From: Nisaea sp. | Lineage (GTDB): Bacteria > Pseudomonadota > Alphaproteobacteria > Thalassobaculales > Thalassobaculaceae | Direction: 5' to 3' | Length of the DNA: 64,000 nt | NCBI RefSeq assembly: GCF_017640745.1 | Contig: NZ_JAEPQA010000027.1 | Span: 1 to 64,000, forward strand | Shown here: in pieces, positions 44,255 through 53,598 of the stretch | Numbering within the stretch: position 1 is the first letter of the stretch | Layout of the letters: each line of letters starts with the position of its first letter | Made by a program: the position numbers and the translations under genes | Notes under the pieces: model-generated | Databases searched by the model: none | The model's input: the letters and a program-made list of their open reading frames with translations, nothing else | What the model was told of the DNA's origin: nothing

Positions 44255-46593
44255 GCCGCCGCTCCGTCCACAGTCCGCAGCCGCTCGACGGCGAGCAGGA
44301 TTCGCTCCGGCGTTGCGGGCGTATCGAGGCGCGGGCATTCGCGGTAGCCGGCGACGCTCGCCACCGCCATGGAAAGCGCCTCCAGCACCGAGATCGCGAG
44401 CATCAGCGGCGGCTCGCCCACGGCCTTGGAACGGCGGATGGTGCGTTCTTTATTCTCAGACCATTCGGCGAGAGCGACATTGAAGATCCGCGGCACATCG
44501 GAGGCGAGCGGGATCTTGTAGGTTGAGGGCGCATGGGTGCGCAACCGCCCGTCCCTGTCCCACCAGAGTTCCTCAGTCGTCAGCCAGCCGACGCCCTGGA
44601 TGAAACCGCCCTCGACCTGACCCCTGTCGATTGCCGGATTGAGGGACTTCCCGACGTCGTGCAGGACGTCCGAGCGGTCGATCCGGTATTCGCCGGTCAG
44701 CGTGTCGATGGTGACCTCGGAGACCGCCGCGCCGTAGGCGAAATAATAGAAGGGCCGGCCCTTGCCCGCCGCGCGGTCCCAGTGGATGTCAGGCGTCTTG
44801 TAGAATCCGGCGGCCGAGAGATGCACCCGCGCCATGTAGGCGGCGGCGATGAACTCTTCGAAGCCCAGGACCTCGCTGCCGACAAGGATCTGCCCTGCCT
44901 CGAAGCGCACCGTGTCTTCGGGAACGTCCCATTTCTCGGCCGCGAAAGCTCTCAGCCTGCTCTTGATCTGCTCGGCCGCGTCCTGGGCCGCCATGCCGTT
45001 CAGGTCCGAACCCGAGGAAGCGGCCGTCGCGGAGGTGTTCGGCACCTTTTCCGTCGTCGTCGCGCTCACCCTGATGCGGTCGAGATCGACCTGGAAACAG
45101 TCGGCCACGACCTGCGCCACCTTGGTGAAGAGCCCCTGCCCCATCTCCGTACCGCCATGGTTCAGGTGAATCGAGCCGTCCTTGTAGACATGCACTAGCG
45201 CGCCCGCCTGATTGTACCAGGTCGCGGTGAAGGAGATGCCGAACTTGACCGGCGTCAGCGCGATGCCCTTGCGGAGGATGCCGCCCTTCGCGTTGAAATC
45301 GAGGATCGCTTTCCGGCGCGCCTGATAGTCCGCGCTTTCCTCCAGCTCCGACACCAGCCGGTCGAGGATGCTGTCCGTGACCTGCTGGTGGTAGGGCGTG
45401 ACATCCCGGTCCGGGCCGGCGCAGTAGAAGTTCGCCTTGCGGATCTCCAGCGGATCCTTGCCGAGCGCGTAGGCGATTTCCTCCACGATCCGTTCCGCCC
45501 CGACCACGCCCTGCGGTCCGCCGAAGCCGCGGAAAGCGGTGTTGGAGACCGTGTTGGTGCGGAGCGGCTGCGAGCGCAGGCGAACGGCCGGGTAGTAGTA
45601 GGCATTGTCCGCATGGAAAAGCGCGCGGTCCGTCACCGGGCCTGAGAGATCGGCCGAGAAGCCGCAACGCGCCGCAAAGGTTCCGTCGACCGCGAGGATC
45701 CGTCCCTCCTCGTCATAGCCGACATCGTAGCTGACCTTGAAATCGTGCCGTTTCCCGGTCGCGATCATGTCATCGTCGCGGTCGGGGCGGACCTTCACCG
45801 CACGGTTCAGCTTCTTGGCGGCCAGCGCAGCGACCGCGGCGAAGAGCGCCGGCTGGCTTTCCTTGCCGCCGAACCCGCCGCCCATGCGCCGGACAACGAC
45901 CGAGACCGCATTCGCAGGGATGCCGAGCACCTGTGCGACCAGAACTTGCCCCTCGCTCGGATGCTGGGTCGAGGAATGAATTGTGACGGTCTCGTCCTCG
46001 CCCGGAATGGCGAGCGCGATATGCCCCTCTAGATAGAAATGATCCTGCCCGCCGATCTCCATCCCGCCCTTGAGGCGGTGCGGTGCGGCTTTCAGCGCGC
46101 TTTCAACGTCTCCGCGTTCGAGCTTCAGCGGCGCGGTCACGAGATCGCCGCCCGCCTCCAGCGCTTCGTCGATCGTGACCAGAGCCGGAAGCGCGCGATA
46201 CTCGATCTTCGCCAGCGCCGCCGCCCTGCGCGCGGCGTCTCGGGTCTCCGCGATCACCGCGAAGATGGGCTGACCCCGGAACATGACCTTGCCGTCGGCG
46301 AAGACCGGATCGTCATGGGCATGGACAGGGCTGACGTCGTTCTCGCCCGGAATGTCGGCGGCCGTCAGGACCAGCGCGACGCCGGGTGCCGCACGGACCG
46401 CGGAGAGATCCATTGAGACGATCTCCGCATGGGCCGCTTCCGAGAGCCCGAGCCAGCCGTGCAGAGTGCCCGCCGGCTCGACCATGTCGTCGATATAGTC
46501 CGCCGAACCCGCCACGTGCTTGTGGGCAGAGTCGTGCCGCTCGGGGCTGTGCACGCCGCCGCGGATCGTTCCCTGTTTTCGGCCCCCGTCCAT
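44251..46593 (-). CDS. xdhB: Xanthine dehydrogenase, molybdenum-binding subunit
   Basis: A 780-residue Mo-cofactor subunit of the two-subunit bacterial xanthine dehydrogenase. It oxidises hypoxanthine and xanthine to urate. Features are HVAGSADYIDDM, the Mo-pterin loops RMGGGFGGKESQ, NTAFRGFGGPQG, GGTEMGQGLFTK and the catalytic Glu loop KAVGEPPLMLAISV. The Arg in FRGFGGP orients purines in characterised enzymes, which supports xanthine as substrate. The ATG at 46593 overlaps the xdhA stop by one base. Confidence 0.95.
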   Translation of the reverse strand: MDGGRKQGTIRGGVHSPERHDSAHKHVAGSADYIDDMVEPAGTLHGWLGLSEAAHAEIVSMDLSAVRAAPGVALVLTAADIPGENDVSPVHAHDDPVFADGKVMFRGQPIFAVIAETRDAARRAAALAKIEYRALPALVTIDEALEAGGDLVTAPLKLERGDVESALKAAPHRLKGGMEIGGQDHFYLEGHIALAIPGEDETVTIHSSTQHPSEGQVLVAQVLGIPANAVSVVVRRMGGGFGGKESQPALFAAVAALAAKKLNRAVKVRPDRDDDMIATGKRHDFKVSYDVGYDEEGRILAVDGTFAARCGFSADLSGPVTDRALFHADNAYYYPAVRLRSQPLRTNTVSNTAFRGFGGPQGVVGAERIVEEIAYALGKDPLEIRKANFYCAGPDRDVTPYHQQVTDSILDRLVSELEESADYQARRKAILDFNAKGGILRKGIALTPVKFGISFTATWYNQAGALVHVYKDGSIHLNHGGTEMGQGLFTKVAQVVADCFQVDLDRIRVSATTTEKVPNTSATAASSGSDLNGMAAQDAAEQIKSRLRAFAAEKWDVPEDTVRFEAGQILVGSEVLGFEEFIAAAYMARVHLSAAGFYKTPDIHWDRAAGKGRPFYYFAYGAAVSEVTIDTLTGEYRIDRSDVLHDVGKSLNPAIDRGQVEGGFIQGVGWLTTEELWWDRDGRLRTHAPSTYKIPLASDVPRIFNVALAEWSENKERTIRRSKAVGEPPLMLAISVLEALSMAVASVAGYRECPRLDTPATPERILLAVERLRTVDGAAA

Positions 46594-48050
46594 CACGCGC
46601 TCAGCCTCGCGGGAGTTTCCCCGCCGGAAGTTTCGAGGAAGAACCGCAGCAGCAGGTTGGCCGCCACCTTGGAGCGGTAGTCGGCCGAAGCCCGCCAGTC
46701 GGAGAGCGGAGTAAAGTCCTGCCCCATCGCCGCCATCGCCGCCCGCACGCTCGCCTCGTTCCAGGGCTGGCCCAGCAGAGCCGCCTCCGTCTTCGCCGCC
46801 CGTTTCGGCGTCGCCGCCATGCCGCCGAATGCAAGCCGGACCGACGTCACTTTCCCGCCGTCGAGCGCCACTGAAAAGGCCCCGCAGACCGCCGAGATAT
46901 CCTCGTCCCGCCGCTTGGAGATCTTGTAGGCCGCGTTCAGCGTGCCCGACACAGGGAGCGGGATGCGCACGCTCTCGACGAACTCGTCCGGTGCCCGGTC
47001 CTGCTTGCCGTAATCGATGAAGAAGTCCTCGAGCGGGATCGTCCGCCGCTTGCTGCCCCGGCGCAGCATCAGTTCGGCGCCGAGCGCGATCAGGGCGGGC
47101 GGCGTGTCGCCGATCGGCGAACCGTTGGCGATATTGCCGCCGATGGTGCCCATGTTCCGGACCTGCCAGCCGCCGATCCGGTCCCAGAATTCGGCGAGAT
47201 GCGGGAAGTGTTCCGCGATCACCGAAGCGCTCTCGCTGTAGGTCACGCCCGCACCGAGGAAGAGCGCGTCCCCGGTCACGCTGATTCGCTTCAGATCCGC
47301 GACATGGCCGATGAAGACCGCCGGAGAGATGTCCTTCATGTGCTTGGTGATCCAGAGCCCGACATCGGTCGAGCCCGCCACCATGGTGGCATTGCCGACC
47401 TCAAGCAGCACGCGTGCGAGATCGTCCGCATCCGCCGGCAGGATCGCCGTGCTGCCGCCGCGCGAGACGACGACCCGCGCTCCATCGTCCATCTCCGCCA
47501 GCTTCGCCGTCACGGCCTCGCGCTCCGACACAAGCGGGTCTTCAGCCACGGCTCCGCGACCGGCCGCGTCGAGCGCCGCCCGGACGATCGGGGCATATCC
47601 GGTGCAGCGGCAGAGATTGCCCTGGAGCGCTGTTTCCACCGCCTCGACGGTACCGCAGCCGCCCTCCATCCAGAGCGCGTAGAGCGACATCACGACCCCC
47701 GGAGTGCAGAAGCCGCACTGGCTGCCGTGATGCTCCACCATGGCCTGCTGGACAACGTGCAGCCCGCCCTCGGGGTCGCGGAGATATTCCACAGTCACGA
47801 CATGGCAGAGATCGACCGAGGCCAGCAGGCGGATGCAGGCATTCACGGTCTCGTATTTCAGTCCGTCGGGTGTGCGCCGCCCGACCAGCACGGTGCAGGC
47901 GCCGCAATCGCCCTCGGCGCAACCTTCCTTGGTACCGCGCAGCCGCTGCTCCAGACGGAGATGATCGAGCAGTGTGTCGCCGGCGCCGACGGCCCCGAGC
48001 CGCACCTCGCGGTCGTTCAGCAGGAACCGGATCTCGCCGCGCGCCGACAT
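46593..48050 (-). CDS. xdhA: Xanthine dehydrogenase, Fe-S/FAD subunit
   Basis: A 485-residue small subunit. The first [2Fe-2S] cluster is in GCAEGDCGACTVLVG, the second in CGFCTPGVVMSLYAL and CRCTGYAPIVRAAL. The FAD domain from about residue 190 has TMVAGSTDVGLWITK and NMGTIGGNIANGSPIGDTPP, followed by the C-terminal flavoprotein domain. It carries electrons from XdhB to NAD+. It starts the xdhABC-ABC transporter unit together with uraH, whose stop is 3 bases upstream. Confidence 0.95.
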   Translation of the reverse strand: MSARGEIRFLLNDREVRLGAVGAGDTLLDHLRLEQRLRGTKEGCAEGDCGACTVLVGRRTPDGLKYETVNACIRLLASVDLCHVVTVEYLRDPEGGLHVVQQAMVEHHGSQCGFCTPGVVMSLYALWMEGGCGTVEAVETALQGNLCRCTGYAPIVRAALDAAGRGAVAEDPLVSEREAVTAKLAEMDDGARVVVSRGGSTAILPADADDLARVLLEVGNATMVAGSTDVGLWITKHMKDISPAVFIGHVADLKRISVTGDALFLGAGVTYSESASVIAEHFPHLAEFWDRIGGWQVRNMGTIGGNIANGSPIGDTPPALIALGAELMLRRGSKRRTIPLEDFFIDYGKQDRAPDEFVESVRIPLPVSGTLNAAYKISKRRDEDISAVCGAFSVALDGGKVTSVRLAFGGMAATPKRAAKTEAALLGQPWNEASVRAAMAAMGQDFTPLSDWRASADYRSKVAANLLLRFFLETSGGETPARLSA

Positions 48051-48053
48051 GGC

Positions 48054-48413
48054 TCAGCTCCCCCGGTAGGTCGCGTAGCCGTAGGGTGAGAGCAGCAGCG
48101 GTACGTGGAAATGCTGCGACGCATCGGCGATGCCGAAGCGGAGCGGGATCCGGTCGAGGAAGAGGATCTCGCCCGAGACGTGTCCCGCGCGGCGCAGATA
48201 ATCGCCTGCGTCGAACACCAGCTCGTACTGGCCCTCGATAAAGCTGTCGCCGCTCGCCATCGGCGCGTCGGTGCGGCCATCGTCGTTGGTGACGGTCGAG
48301 GAGACCAGTTCGCGCGCTTCCCCGTCGAGGCGGTAGAGCGCGATCTTCAGTCCCGCCGCGGGTTTCCCGGCGGCCTGATCCAACACATGCGTTGTCAGAC
48401 GTCCCGACGCCAT
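48054..48413 (-). CDS. uraH: 5-hydroxyisourate hydrolase (transthyretin-like)
   Basis: A 119-residue transthyretin-like enzyme that hydrolyses 5-hydroxyisourate, the product of PuuD, to OHCU. It has the diagnostic N-terminal [16 protein letters not shown], central residues in [15 protein letters not shown] and the C-terminal tetrapeptide YRGS. The conserved His, Arg and Tyr positions are all present. It is the first gene of the leftward uraH-xdhABC-ABC unit and is divergent from puuE-uraD. Confidence 0.96.
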   Translation of the reverse strand: MASGRLTTHVLDQAAGKPAAGLKIALYRLDGEARELVSSTVTNDDGRTDAPMASGDSFIEGQYELVFDAGDYLRRAGHVSGEILFLDRIPLRFGIADASQHFHVPLLLSPYGYATYRGS

Positions 48414-48599
48414 AGTCTCTCTGTCCCTGTTCGCTCGGCATATCGCGCCGGTTTTCCCGGCTGCTCTTTGACCGAATTAGATTCTCAAGGAATTGTATAT
48501 GAAAGGCGCCATGTCATAAGAGTCTTTCAAAATTTTGTTGAATGTCCGCGCGCGCGTTCTCCGGAACAATGGCGCCGGTACCGACGATGAGGTGGGATG

Positions 48600-50015
48600 A
48601 TGGGGGACTATCCGCGCGACCTCGAAGGCTACGGCCCAAACGCGCCCGATGCGGACTGGCCGGGCGGCGCCCGGGTCGCGGTCCAGTTCGTACTGAACTA
48701 CGAGGAAGGCGGGGAGAACAACCTGCTGCACGGGGACGCGGCCTCCGAGGCCTTTCTCTCGGAAATCGTCGGCGCGGCGGCCTGGCCCCGACAGCGCCAT
48801 TGGAACATGGAATCGATCTACGAATACGGCGCCCGCGCCGGCTTCTGGCGGCTGCACCGGATGTTCACCGACGCCGGGATCCCGCTCACCGTCTACGGCG
48901 TCGCCACGGCGCTCGCCCGCAGCCCCTCCCAGGTAAAGGCGATGAAACAGGCCGGTTGGGAAATCGCCTCGCACGGCCTGAAATGGATCGAGCACAAGGA
49001 CATGACCGAGGCGGAGGAGCTGGCGCAGATCGTCGAGGCCATCCGGCTCCATACCGAGGTCACCGGCGAGGCGCCGCGCGGCTGGTATACCGGCCGCTGC
49101 TCGATGAACACGGTCGAGCTGGTCGCCGCACGCGGGGACTTCGACTATATCTCCGACAGCTATGCCGACGACCTGCCCTACTGGATGGAAGCGGGTGAGC
49201 GCGACCAGCTGATCATCCCCTATACGCTCGACGCCAACGACATGCGCTTCGCGACGCCGCAGGGTTTCAATACCGGCGAGCAGTTCTTCCAGTATCTGAA
49301 GGACAGCTTCGATGCGCTCTACGATGAGGGCAAGGAAGGGCGCCCGGCGATGATGTCCGTCGGACTGCATTGCCGGCTGGCCGGACGCCCTGGCCGGGCG
49401 GCGGGCCTGAAGCGCTTCCTCGACTATGCGAAAGCCAAGGACAAGGTCTGGTTCGCACGCCGGATCGAGATCGCCGAGCACTGGAAGGCGAAACACCCGC
49501 CGAAGCGCTTCGAGCGGCCAAGCCGGATGGACAAGGCGAGTTTCGTCGCCCGCTTTGGTGGCATCTATGAGAACTCGCCCTGGATCGCCGAGGCGGCCTT
49601 CGATCTCGAACGCGGCCCCGCGCACGACACCGCGACCGGACTGCATTCCGCCCTCACCCGGATCTTCCGCTCGGCAAGCCCGGAGCAGCGGCTGGCCGTT
49701 CTCAATGCGCATCCGGACCTCGCGGGCAAGCTCGCGCAGGCCAAGCGCCTGACCGAGAACTCAACCGCCGAACAGGCAAGCGCCGGGCTCGACGCACTGA
49801 CCGACGAGGAGCGCGCGAGCTTCGAGGACCTCAACCGGCGCTATGTGGAGAAGCACGGCTTCCCCTTCATCATCGCCGTGCGCGACAACACGAAGCCCAG
49901 CATCCTCGCGGCCTTCAAGAGGCGCATCGAAAACGACCGCGAGACTGAAATGGCCGAGGCCTGTCGACAGGTCGAACGCATCACCGAACTCCGACTGAAG
50001 GATCTCCTGCCATGA
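48600..50015 (+). CDS. puuE: Allantoinase PuuE fused to OHCU decarboxylase UraD
   Basis: A 471-residue fusion of two purine enzymes. Residues 1 to about 305 are PuuE, a polysaccharide-deacetylase-like allantoinase (VAVQFVLNYEEGGENNLLHG, WEIASHGLKWIEHKDMTEAE, YTGRCSMNTVELVA). Residues from about 310 to 471 are OHCU decarboxylase (FGGIYENSPWIAEAAFD, NAHPDLAGKLA with its catalytic His, KHGFPFIIAV). UraD makes S-allantoin, which PuuE opens to allantoate, so the fusion joins consecutive steps in reverse order. Tandem ATGs occur at 48597 and 48600 after GAGGTGGG. It is coupled to the next gene by ATGA. Confidence 0.94.
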   Translation: MGDYPRDLEGYGPNAPDADWPGGARVAVQFVLNYEEGGENNLLHGDAASEAFLSEIVGAAAWPRQRHWNMESIYEYGARAGFWRLHRMFTDAGIPLTVYGVATALARSPSQVKAMKQAGWEIASHGLKWIEHKDMTEAEELAQIVEAIRLHTEVTGEAPRGWYTGRCSMNTVELVAARGDFDYISDSYADDLPYWMEAGERDQLIIPYTLDANDMRFATPQGFNTGEQFFQYLKDSFDALYDEGKEGRPAMMSVGLHCRLAGRPGRAAGLKRFLDYAKAKDKVWFARRIEIAEHWKAKHPPKRFERPSRMDKASFVARFGGIYENSPWIAEAAFDLERGPAHDTATGLHSALTRIFRSASPEQRLAVLNAHPDLAGKLAQAKRLTENSTAEQASAGLDALTDEERASFEDLNRRYVEKHGFPFIIAVRDNTKPSILAAFKRRIENDRETEMAEACRQVERITELRLKDLLP

Positions 50016-50860
50016 GTGGCGCCGACCGTTCCTACTACGCAATTCCCGGCGGTCTTCCGGGGCAGACGCAGCTGATGACAGGCCGGGCCGTCTTCACCGA
50101 GGCCTATGCTGTGATTCCGAAGGGCGTGATGACGGACATCGTCGCCAGCCTCTTCCCGTTCTGGGAGAACACCCGCGGCTGGATCATCGCCCGCCCGCTC
50201 TCCGGTTTCGCCGAGACCTTCTCGCATTACGTCATGGAGGTCTCCCCCGGCGGCGGCTCGACGAAGCCGGAACCGGAAGCGGGCGCCGAGGGTGCGCTCT
50301 TCGTCGTCTCCGGCGCGATCACCGTCACAGTTGGCGGCAAGGAAAAGGTTCTGACACCTGGCGGTTTTGCCTACCTGCCGCCATCAAGCGGCTGGACGCT
50401 AAGAAACGATGGCGCAAAACCCGCGCAGTTCCACTGGATCCGGAAGATGTACGAGAAGGTCGAGGGCATCGACGCGCCCGAGCCTGTCTTCGCCCGCGAC
50501 CAGGACATCGCGCCCGCCGCGATGCCGGATACCGAGGGACGGTGGGCGACCACGCGCTTCGTCGACCCGTCGGATCTTCGCCACGACATGCACATTACCG
50601 TCGTGACCTTCCTGCCGGGAGGTACCATTCCCTTCGAGGAGACGCATGTGATGGAGCACGGGCTCTACGTGCTCGAGGGCAAGGGCGTCTACAAGCTGAA
50701 CCGGGACTGGGTCGAGGTCGAGGCGGGCGACTACATGTGGCTGCGCGCCTTCTGCCCGCAGGCCTGCTACGCCGCCGGGCCGGGACCGTTCCGCTACCTG
50801 CTCTACAAGGACATGCACCGCCATCCGCGGCTGACCGGTGTCGGAGCCTTCGGGCGATGA
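50012..50860 (+). CDS. allE: (S)-ureidoglycine aminohydrolase (bicupin)
   Basis: A 282-residue bicupin. It releases ammonia from S-ureidoglycine to give S-ureidoglycolate. The N-terminal cupin has FSHYVMEVSPGGGSTKPEP, and the C-terminal, metal-binding cupin has GGTIPFEETHVMEHGLYVLE with the Glu/His ligands, then GDYMWLRAFCPQACYAAGP. Length and layout match the ureidoglycine aminohydrolase family. It sits between puuE-uraD and allA with 4-base overlaps on both sides. The upstream enzyme that makes ureidoglycine (allantoate amidohydrolase) is not in the window. Confidence 0.93.
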   Translation: MSGADRSYYAIPGGLPGQTQLMTGRAVFTEAYAVIPKGVMTDIVASLFPFWENTRGWIIARPLSGFAETFSHYVMEVSPGGGSTKPEPEAGAEGALFVVSGAITVTVGGKEKVLTPGGFAYLPPSSGWTLRNDGAKPAQFHWIRKMYEKVEGIDAPEPVFARDQDIAPAAMPDTEGRWATTRFVDPSDLRHDMHITVVTFLPGGTIPFEETHVMEHGLYVLEGKGVYKLNRDWVEVEAGDYMWLRAFCPQACYAAGPGPFRYLLYKDMHRHPRLTGVGAFGR

Positions 50861-51348
50861 GCCGGACGATCACCGCACAGCCGCTGACGGCGGAGGCGTT
50901 CGCCCCCTACGGCGAGGTCCTGGAGGCCGCCGGCGCGCCGGATTACATGATCAATGCCGGGCTTTGCGGGCGGTATCACGATCGCGCACGGCCGGAAACG
51001 GACGCGGAGGGCAAGGTCACGCTCAGCATCGGCCGAAGCGATGCGGTTTCCCTGCCCCTTAGCCTGAAAATGATGGAACGGCATCCGGACGGCAGCCAGG
51101 CCTTCGTGCCGATGAACGGGACACGCTTCCTTGTCATCGTCGCCGCAGACGAAAACGGTGCGCCGGGCAAACCGGAAGCCTTCCTCACGGACGGGGCCCA
51201 GGGCATTCAGTACAAGCGGAACTGCTGGCACGGCGTGCTCGCGCCGCTTTCCGGCCCGGCGGATTTCCTGATCGTCGACAGGATCGGACCCGGCGCCAAT
51301 CTTGAAGAACACCACCTCCCGGAGCCCTACACAATTGTCGCCGGCTAG
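50857..51348 (+). CDS. allA: Ureidoglycolate lyase
   Basis: A 163-residue AllA-family lyase that splits ureidoglycolate to glyoxylate and urea. It shows TAEAFAPYGEVLEA, the ligand region MMERHPDGSQAFVPMNGTRF and the conserved WHGVLAPL ... FLIVDRIGPGAN near the C terminus. The ATG overlaps the previous stop (ATGA). It is the last gene of the rightward ureide unit, which ends at a hairpin about 55 bases downstream. Glyoxylate would enter central metabolism; no urease is seen here. Confidence 0.95.
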   Translation: MSRTITAQPLTAEAFAPYGEVLEAAGAPDYMINAGLCGRYHDRARPETDAEGKVTLSIGRSDAVSLPLSLKMMERHPDGSQAFVPMNGTRFLVIVAADENGAPGKPEAFLTDGAQGIQYKRNCWHGVLAPLSGPADFLIVDRIGPGANLEEHHLPEPYTIVAG

Positions 51349-51402
51349 GACGCGTACCGGCGGCGCCGCGACGCGTCTTCGGCCGATACTCCAAAAAGCA
51401 AA

Positions 51403-51440
51403 CCGCCCGCACAACCGAAGCGGCGCGGGCGGCGATATTT
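51403..51440. terminator. Hairpin between allA and XRE regulator
   Basis: CCGCCCGC (51403-51410) pairs with GCGGGCGG (51425-51432) around a 14-base loop, followed by CGATATTTT. It lies between convergent genes and probably terminates allA transcription. Confidence 0.6.
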
Positions 51441-51467
51441 TGACCCCAAGAGGCTGATCACAGCCGC

Positions 51468-52007
51468 TTAGTGATGTTCCTTGTCATGGCCGGGTTCGGC
51501 CAGTTCGGACATGGTCCGGACGAGATCGACGATCCGCGCGCGGGCGTGTTCCGGCAGGTCCCCCCAGAGACGCACCAGTTCATTCGCCTGACGGCGGGCC
51601 AGCGGAGAGTCCATCTCGACATCGTGGGCGCTGGCAACCGGCGGCGCGATATCCTCGGCACCCAGCAGCCGGGCGGGCGATTGTGAAATCGTCTGCTCGT
51701 CCATCTCGTCGAAGAAGTAGGACACCGGCGTATTCAAGACCGAAGCGACATCGAACAGACGGGACGCGCTGATGCGATTGTCCCCACGCTCGTATTTCAT
51801 GTATTGCTGCGACGTCACGCCGATCTTCTGCGCGACGATCCGCTGCGTCATTCCCATTTCCTTGCGGCGGCGGCGCAGGCGCGCGCCGACGAATACATCG
51901 ACCGGATTGTTCGCATTCGTCTTGCCCCGATCCGCCGAGTCTTTTTCGGACGCCTGCCCGGAAGCGTCCGCTGCCTCGTCAATAAGACGATTGGCGGCAT
52001 TTTTCAT
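51468..52007 (-). CDS. XRE-family transcriptional regulator (PraR/SinR type)
   Basis: A 179-residue DNA-binding protein. A polar N-terminal stretch of about 40 residues precedes a Cro/XRE domain (VGARLRRRRKEMGMTQRIVA, then QKIGVTSQQYMKYERGDNRI and VASVLNTPVSYFF). A C-terminal helical tail follows (ELVRLWGDLPEHARARIVDL). The arrangement matches the alphaproteobacterial PraR/SinR-like group that controls surface, motility and stress traits. GGGGGTG precedes the ATG at 52007. It is convergent with allA, so it is probably unrelated to purines, and its long upstream region suggests autoregulation. Confidence 0.9.
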   Translation of the reverse strand: MKNAANRLIDEAADASGQASEKDSADRGKTNANNPVDVFVGARLRRRRKEMGMTQRIVAQKIGVTSQQYMKYERGDNRISASRLFDVASVLNTPVSYFFDEMDEQTISQSPARLLGAEDIAPPVASAHDVEMDSPLARRQANELVRLWGDLPEHARARIVDLVRTMSELAEPGHDKEHH

Positions 52008-52476
52008 AATCACCCCCCGATCCCTCAAGAGTTCCCTAAACCGAAAATTGCCAAAACCCCGAATTCCGATGAGGTAGAGACAATAACTTTATCTCTGGTT
52101 GAGATTTCTGCCCTAAAAGCTTTCTGCTACGCTAGAAAACGCGCCGCCGGACTTTGATGCCGCGCTACCGAGACCTGAAACGGTTCTTGTATTTTCTTGC
52201 GTGGCTGGCGTCTAGGTCGTTAACCATACCATGTTGTGCCGGCACGATCAATTTCCACGTGGACGTTATAGGTGAATTTTTCGGCACCAAAGAAACAAAT
52301 ACTATTGGTTGCGTGGGCCTCCAAAAAGCTGACATTTGCGCTAAATACGGGCTTCACGGCAGATTCCAGGCCACGGCGTGACATCAACCTTTACGATCTA
52401 AAGTTGACCATGGGGCAATAACTTGAAGATTGCATTGTCGAACCCGAAGTCTACTATCCGATTGAAAGGAAGCGCC
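52008..52476. other. 469-base intergenic region upstream of XRE regulator
   Basis: This region separates the divergent XRE regulator and the FAD monooxygenase gene. It is richer in A+T than its surroundings and must hold both promoters. A dyad ATCTC-TGGTT-GAGAT is at 52091-52105. A frame of 75 codons at 52154-52381 has no convincing Shine-Dalgarno sequence and unusual composition, so I do not call it a gene. I see no tRNA or riboswitch. Confidence 0.5.
52091..52105. promoter_or_regulatory. Inverted repeat ATCTC-N5-GAGAT, possible XRE operator
   Basis: A perfect 5-base dyad lies 84 bases upstream of the XRE gene start. XRE/Cro-like regulators often repress themselves at short dyads in their own leader. 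There is no second copy nearby, so this is tentative. Confidence 0.3.
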
Positions 52477-53598
52477 ATGAAGCTCGATATCGCCGTCATC
52501 GGCAATGGTCCGACAGCCCAACTTGCGACCCATGCTCTTCGCGACGCCGGATTCGAGGCCGCGATGGTCGGCCCTAGAGCCGACCGGGAGACGGACCCCA
52601 GGACCACGGCCTTGGTGCCTTCCAGCGTTGATTCGCTTGATATCCTGGGCATAGACGTCCGTTCGAGAGCGACGCCATTGCTCGATCTCCGGATCGAGAC
52701 CACGGGCCCGTTCGGCCTGGTGACCGAAAATTTCACGGCAGACGACGCCGGAGAAGAGTTTCTCGCGCAAAACCTGTTTATTCGCGACCTGATGGCCGTC
52801 ATTCCGGAGGTGCCGTCCGTCGCATCGCGCGCCACCGGTGTGTTTCCCGGAGATCGGAGCGTCCGGATTGAAACTGCAGACGGCACGATGCTCGAAGCGG
52901 CCCTCGCGGTCGCCGCCGACGGCCTGCAATCCATCGCCCGGGAAGCCGCCGGCATCGCCCTTCGCAAACGTCCGCTTGGCCGCAGCGCGCTCTGCGTCCC
53001 GGTGCACCTCGAAAAGCCGCACCGGCGACTCTGCATCGAACGCTATGACGACACCGGCACGCTGACCCTGATCCCGGTCGCGGAATACGATGCCTCGCTG
53101 ATCACGATTGCCTCTCCGGGCGATATCGATGCGTTGGCCGCCTGTGACGACGAAACAATCGCGCGCAAGTTGTCACGCCGGCAACCCGCCTTCGGAAAAA
53201 TCGCGTTCAGTGGCGCCAAGGCGGTCTTCCCCCTCAATCTCGGCTTCACCCCCCGGCCGGCGCGCAATCGCGTGGTGGCGATCGGGGAGAGCGCGCACAT
53301 CGCGCCGCCGATCGCGGCCCAGGGCTGGAACATGTCGGTCCGTGACATCATGACGCTGACCGACCTGCTGCGCTCCGCGCGGGCCGAAGACCGGGATATC
53401 GGATCCGCCGAGACCCTTGCGCGATATGCGCCGCGGCGGCAGCCCGACGTCGCCGGGCGGCTTTCGGCGATCGGCGCTCTTGCCGGTGTGGCGACACGTC
53501 CTTATGCGCCTCAGAAACTGCTGCGTCAGGCGGGCCTGATGGCGCTCGGCCGCTTCCAGGGAGCCAAACGCGGCCTGATGCGCGCCGGCCTCAGGTGA
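52477..53598 (+). CDS. UbiH/COQ6-family FAD-dependent monooxygenase
   Basis: A 373-residue flavoprotein hydroxylase. The FAD-binding N terminus reads DIAVIGNGPTAQLATHALRD, a variant of the usual GxGxxG. The DG motif is AVAADGLQSIAREAAG (about residue 150). The second FAD motif reads VVAIGESAHIAPPIAAQGWN (about 267-290), with GE where most relatives have GD. These features place it with ubiquinone-type hydroxylases. The ATG at 52477 follows GAAAGGA; an upstream ATG at 52423 has no such signal. It is coupled to the next gene by GTGA. A ubiquinone role is possible but unproven. Confidence 0.85.
   Translation: MKLDIAVIGNGPTAQLATHALRDAGFEAAMVGPRADRETDPRTTALVPSSVDSLDILGIDVRSRATPLLDLRIETTGPFGLVTENFTADDAGEEFLAQNLFIRDLMAVIPEVPSVASRATGVFPGDRSVRIETADGTMLEAALAVAADGLQSIAREAAGIALRKRPLGRSALCVPVHLEKPHRRLCIERYDDTGTLTLIPVAEYDASLITIASPGDIDALAACDDETIARKLSRRQPAFGKIAFSGAKAVFPLNLGFTPRPARNRVVAIGESAHIAPPIAAQGWNMSVRDIMTLTDLLRSARAEDRDIGSAETLARYAPRRQPDVAGRLSAIGALAGVATRPYAPQKLLRQAGLMALGRFQGAKRGLMRAGLR

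Noticed and set aside
48491-48502. ATTGTATATGAA upstream of puuE-uraD as another GntR site
   Set aside because: It matches the palindrome only on the left half (9 of 12 positions), which is too weak to assign in an A+T-rich promoter.
30545-49095. GTATAC hexamers near 30551, 37946 and 49087
   Set aside because: They lie within coding sequence (tcuB, LysR, puuE) without extended symmetry, so they were not counted as operators.
52154-52381. 75-codon frame in the gap between XRE regulator and monooxygenase
   Set aside because: No clear ribosome binding site, atypical codon use and no recognisable motif; more likely chance in a regulatory region.
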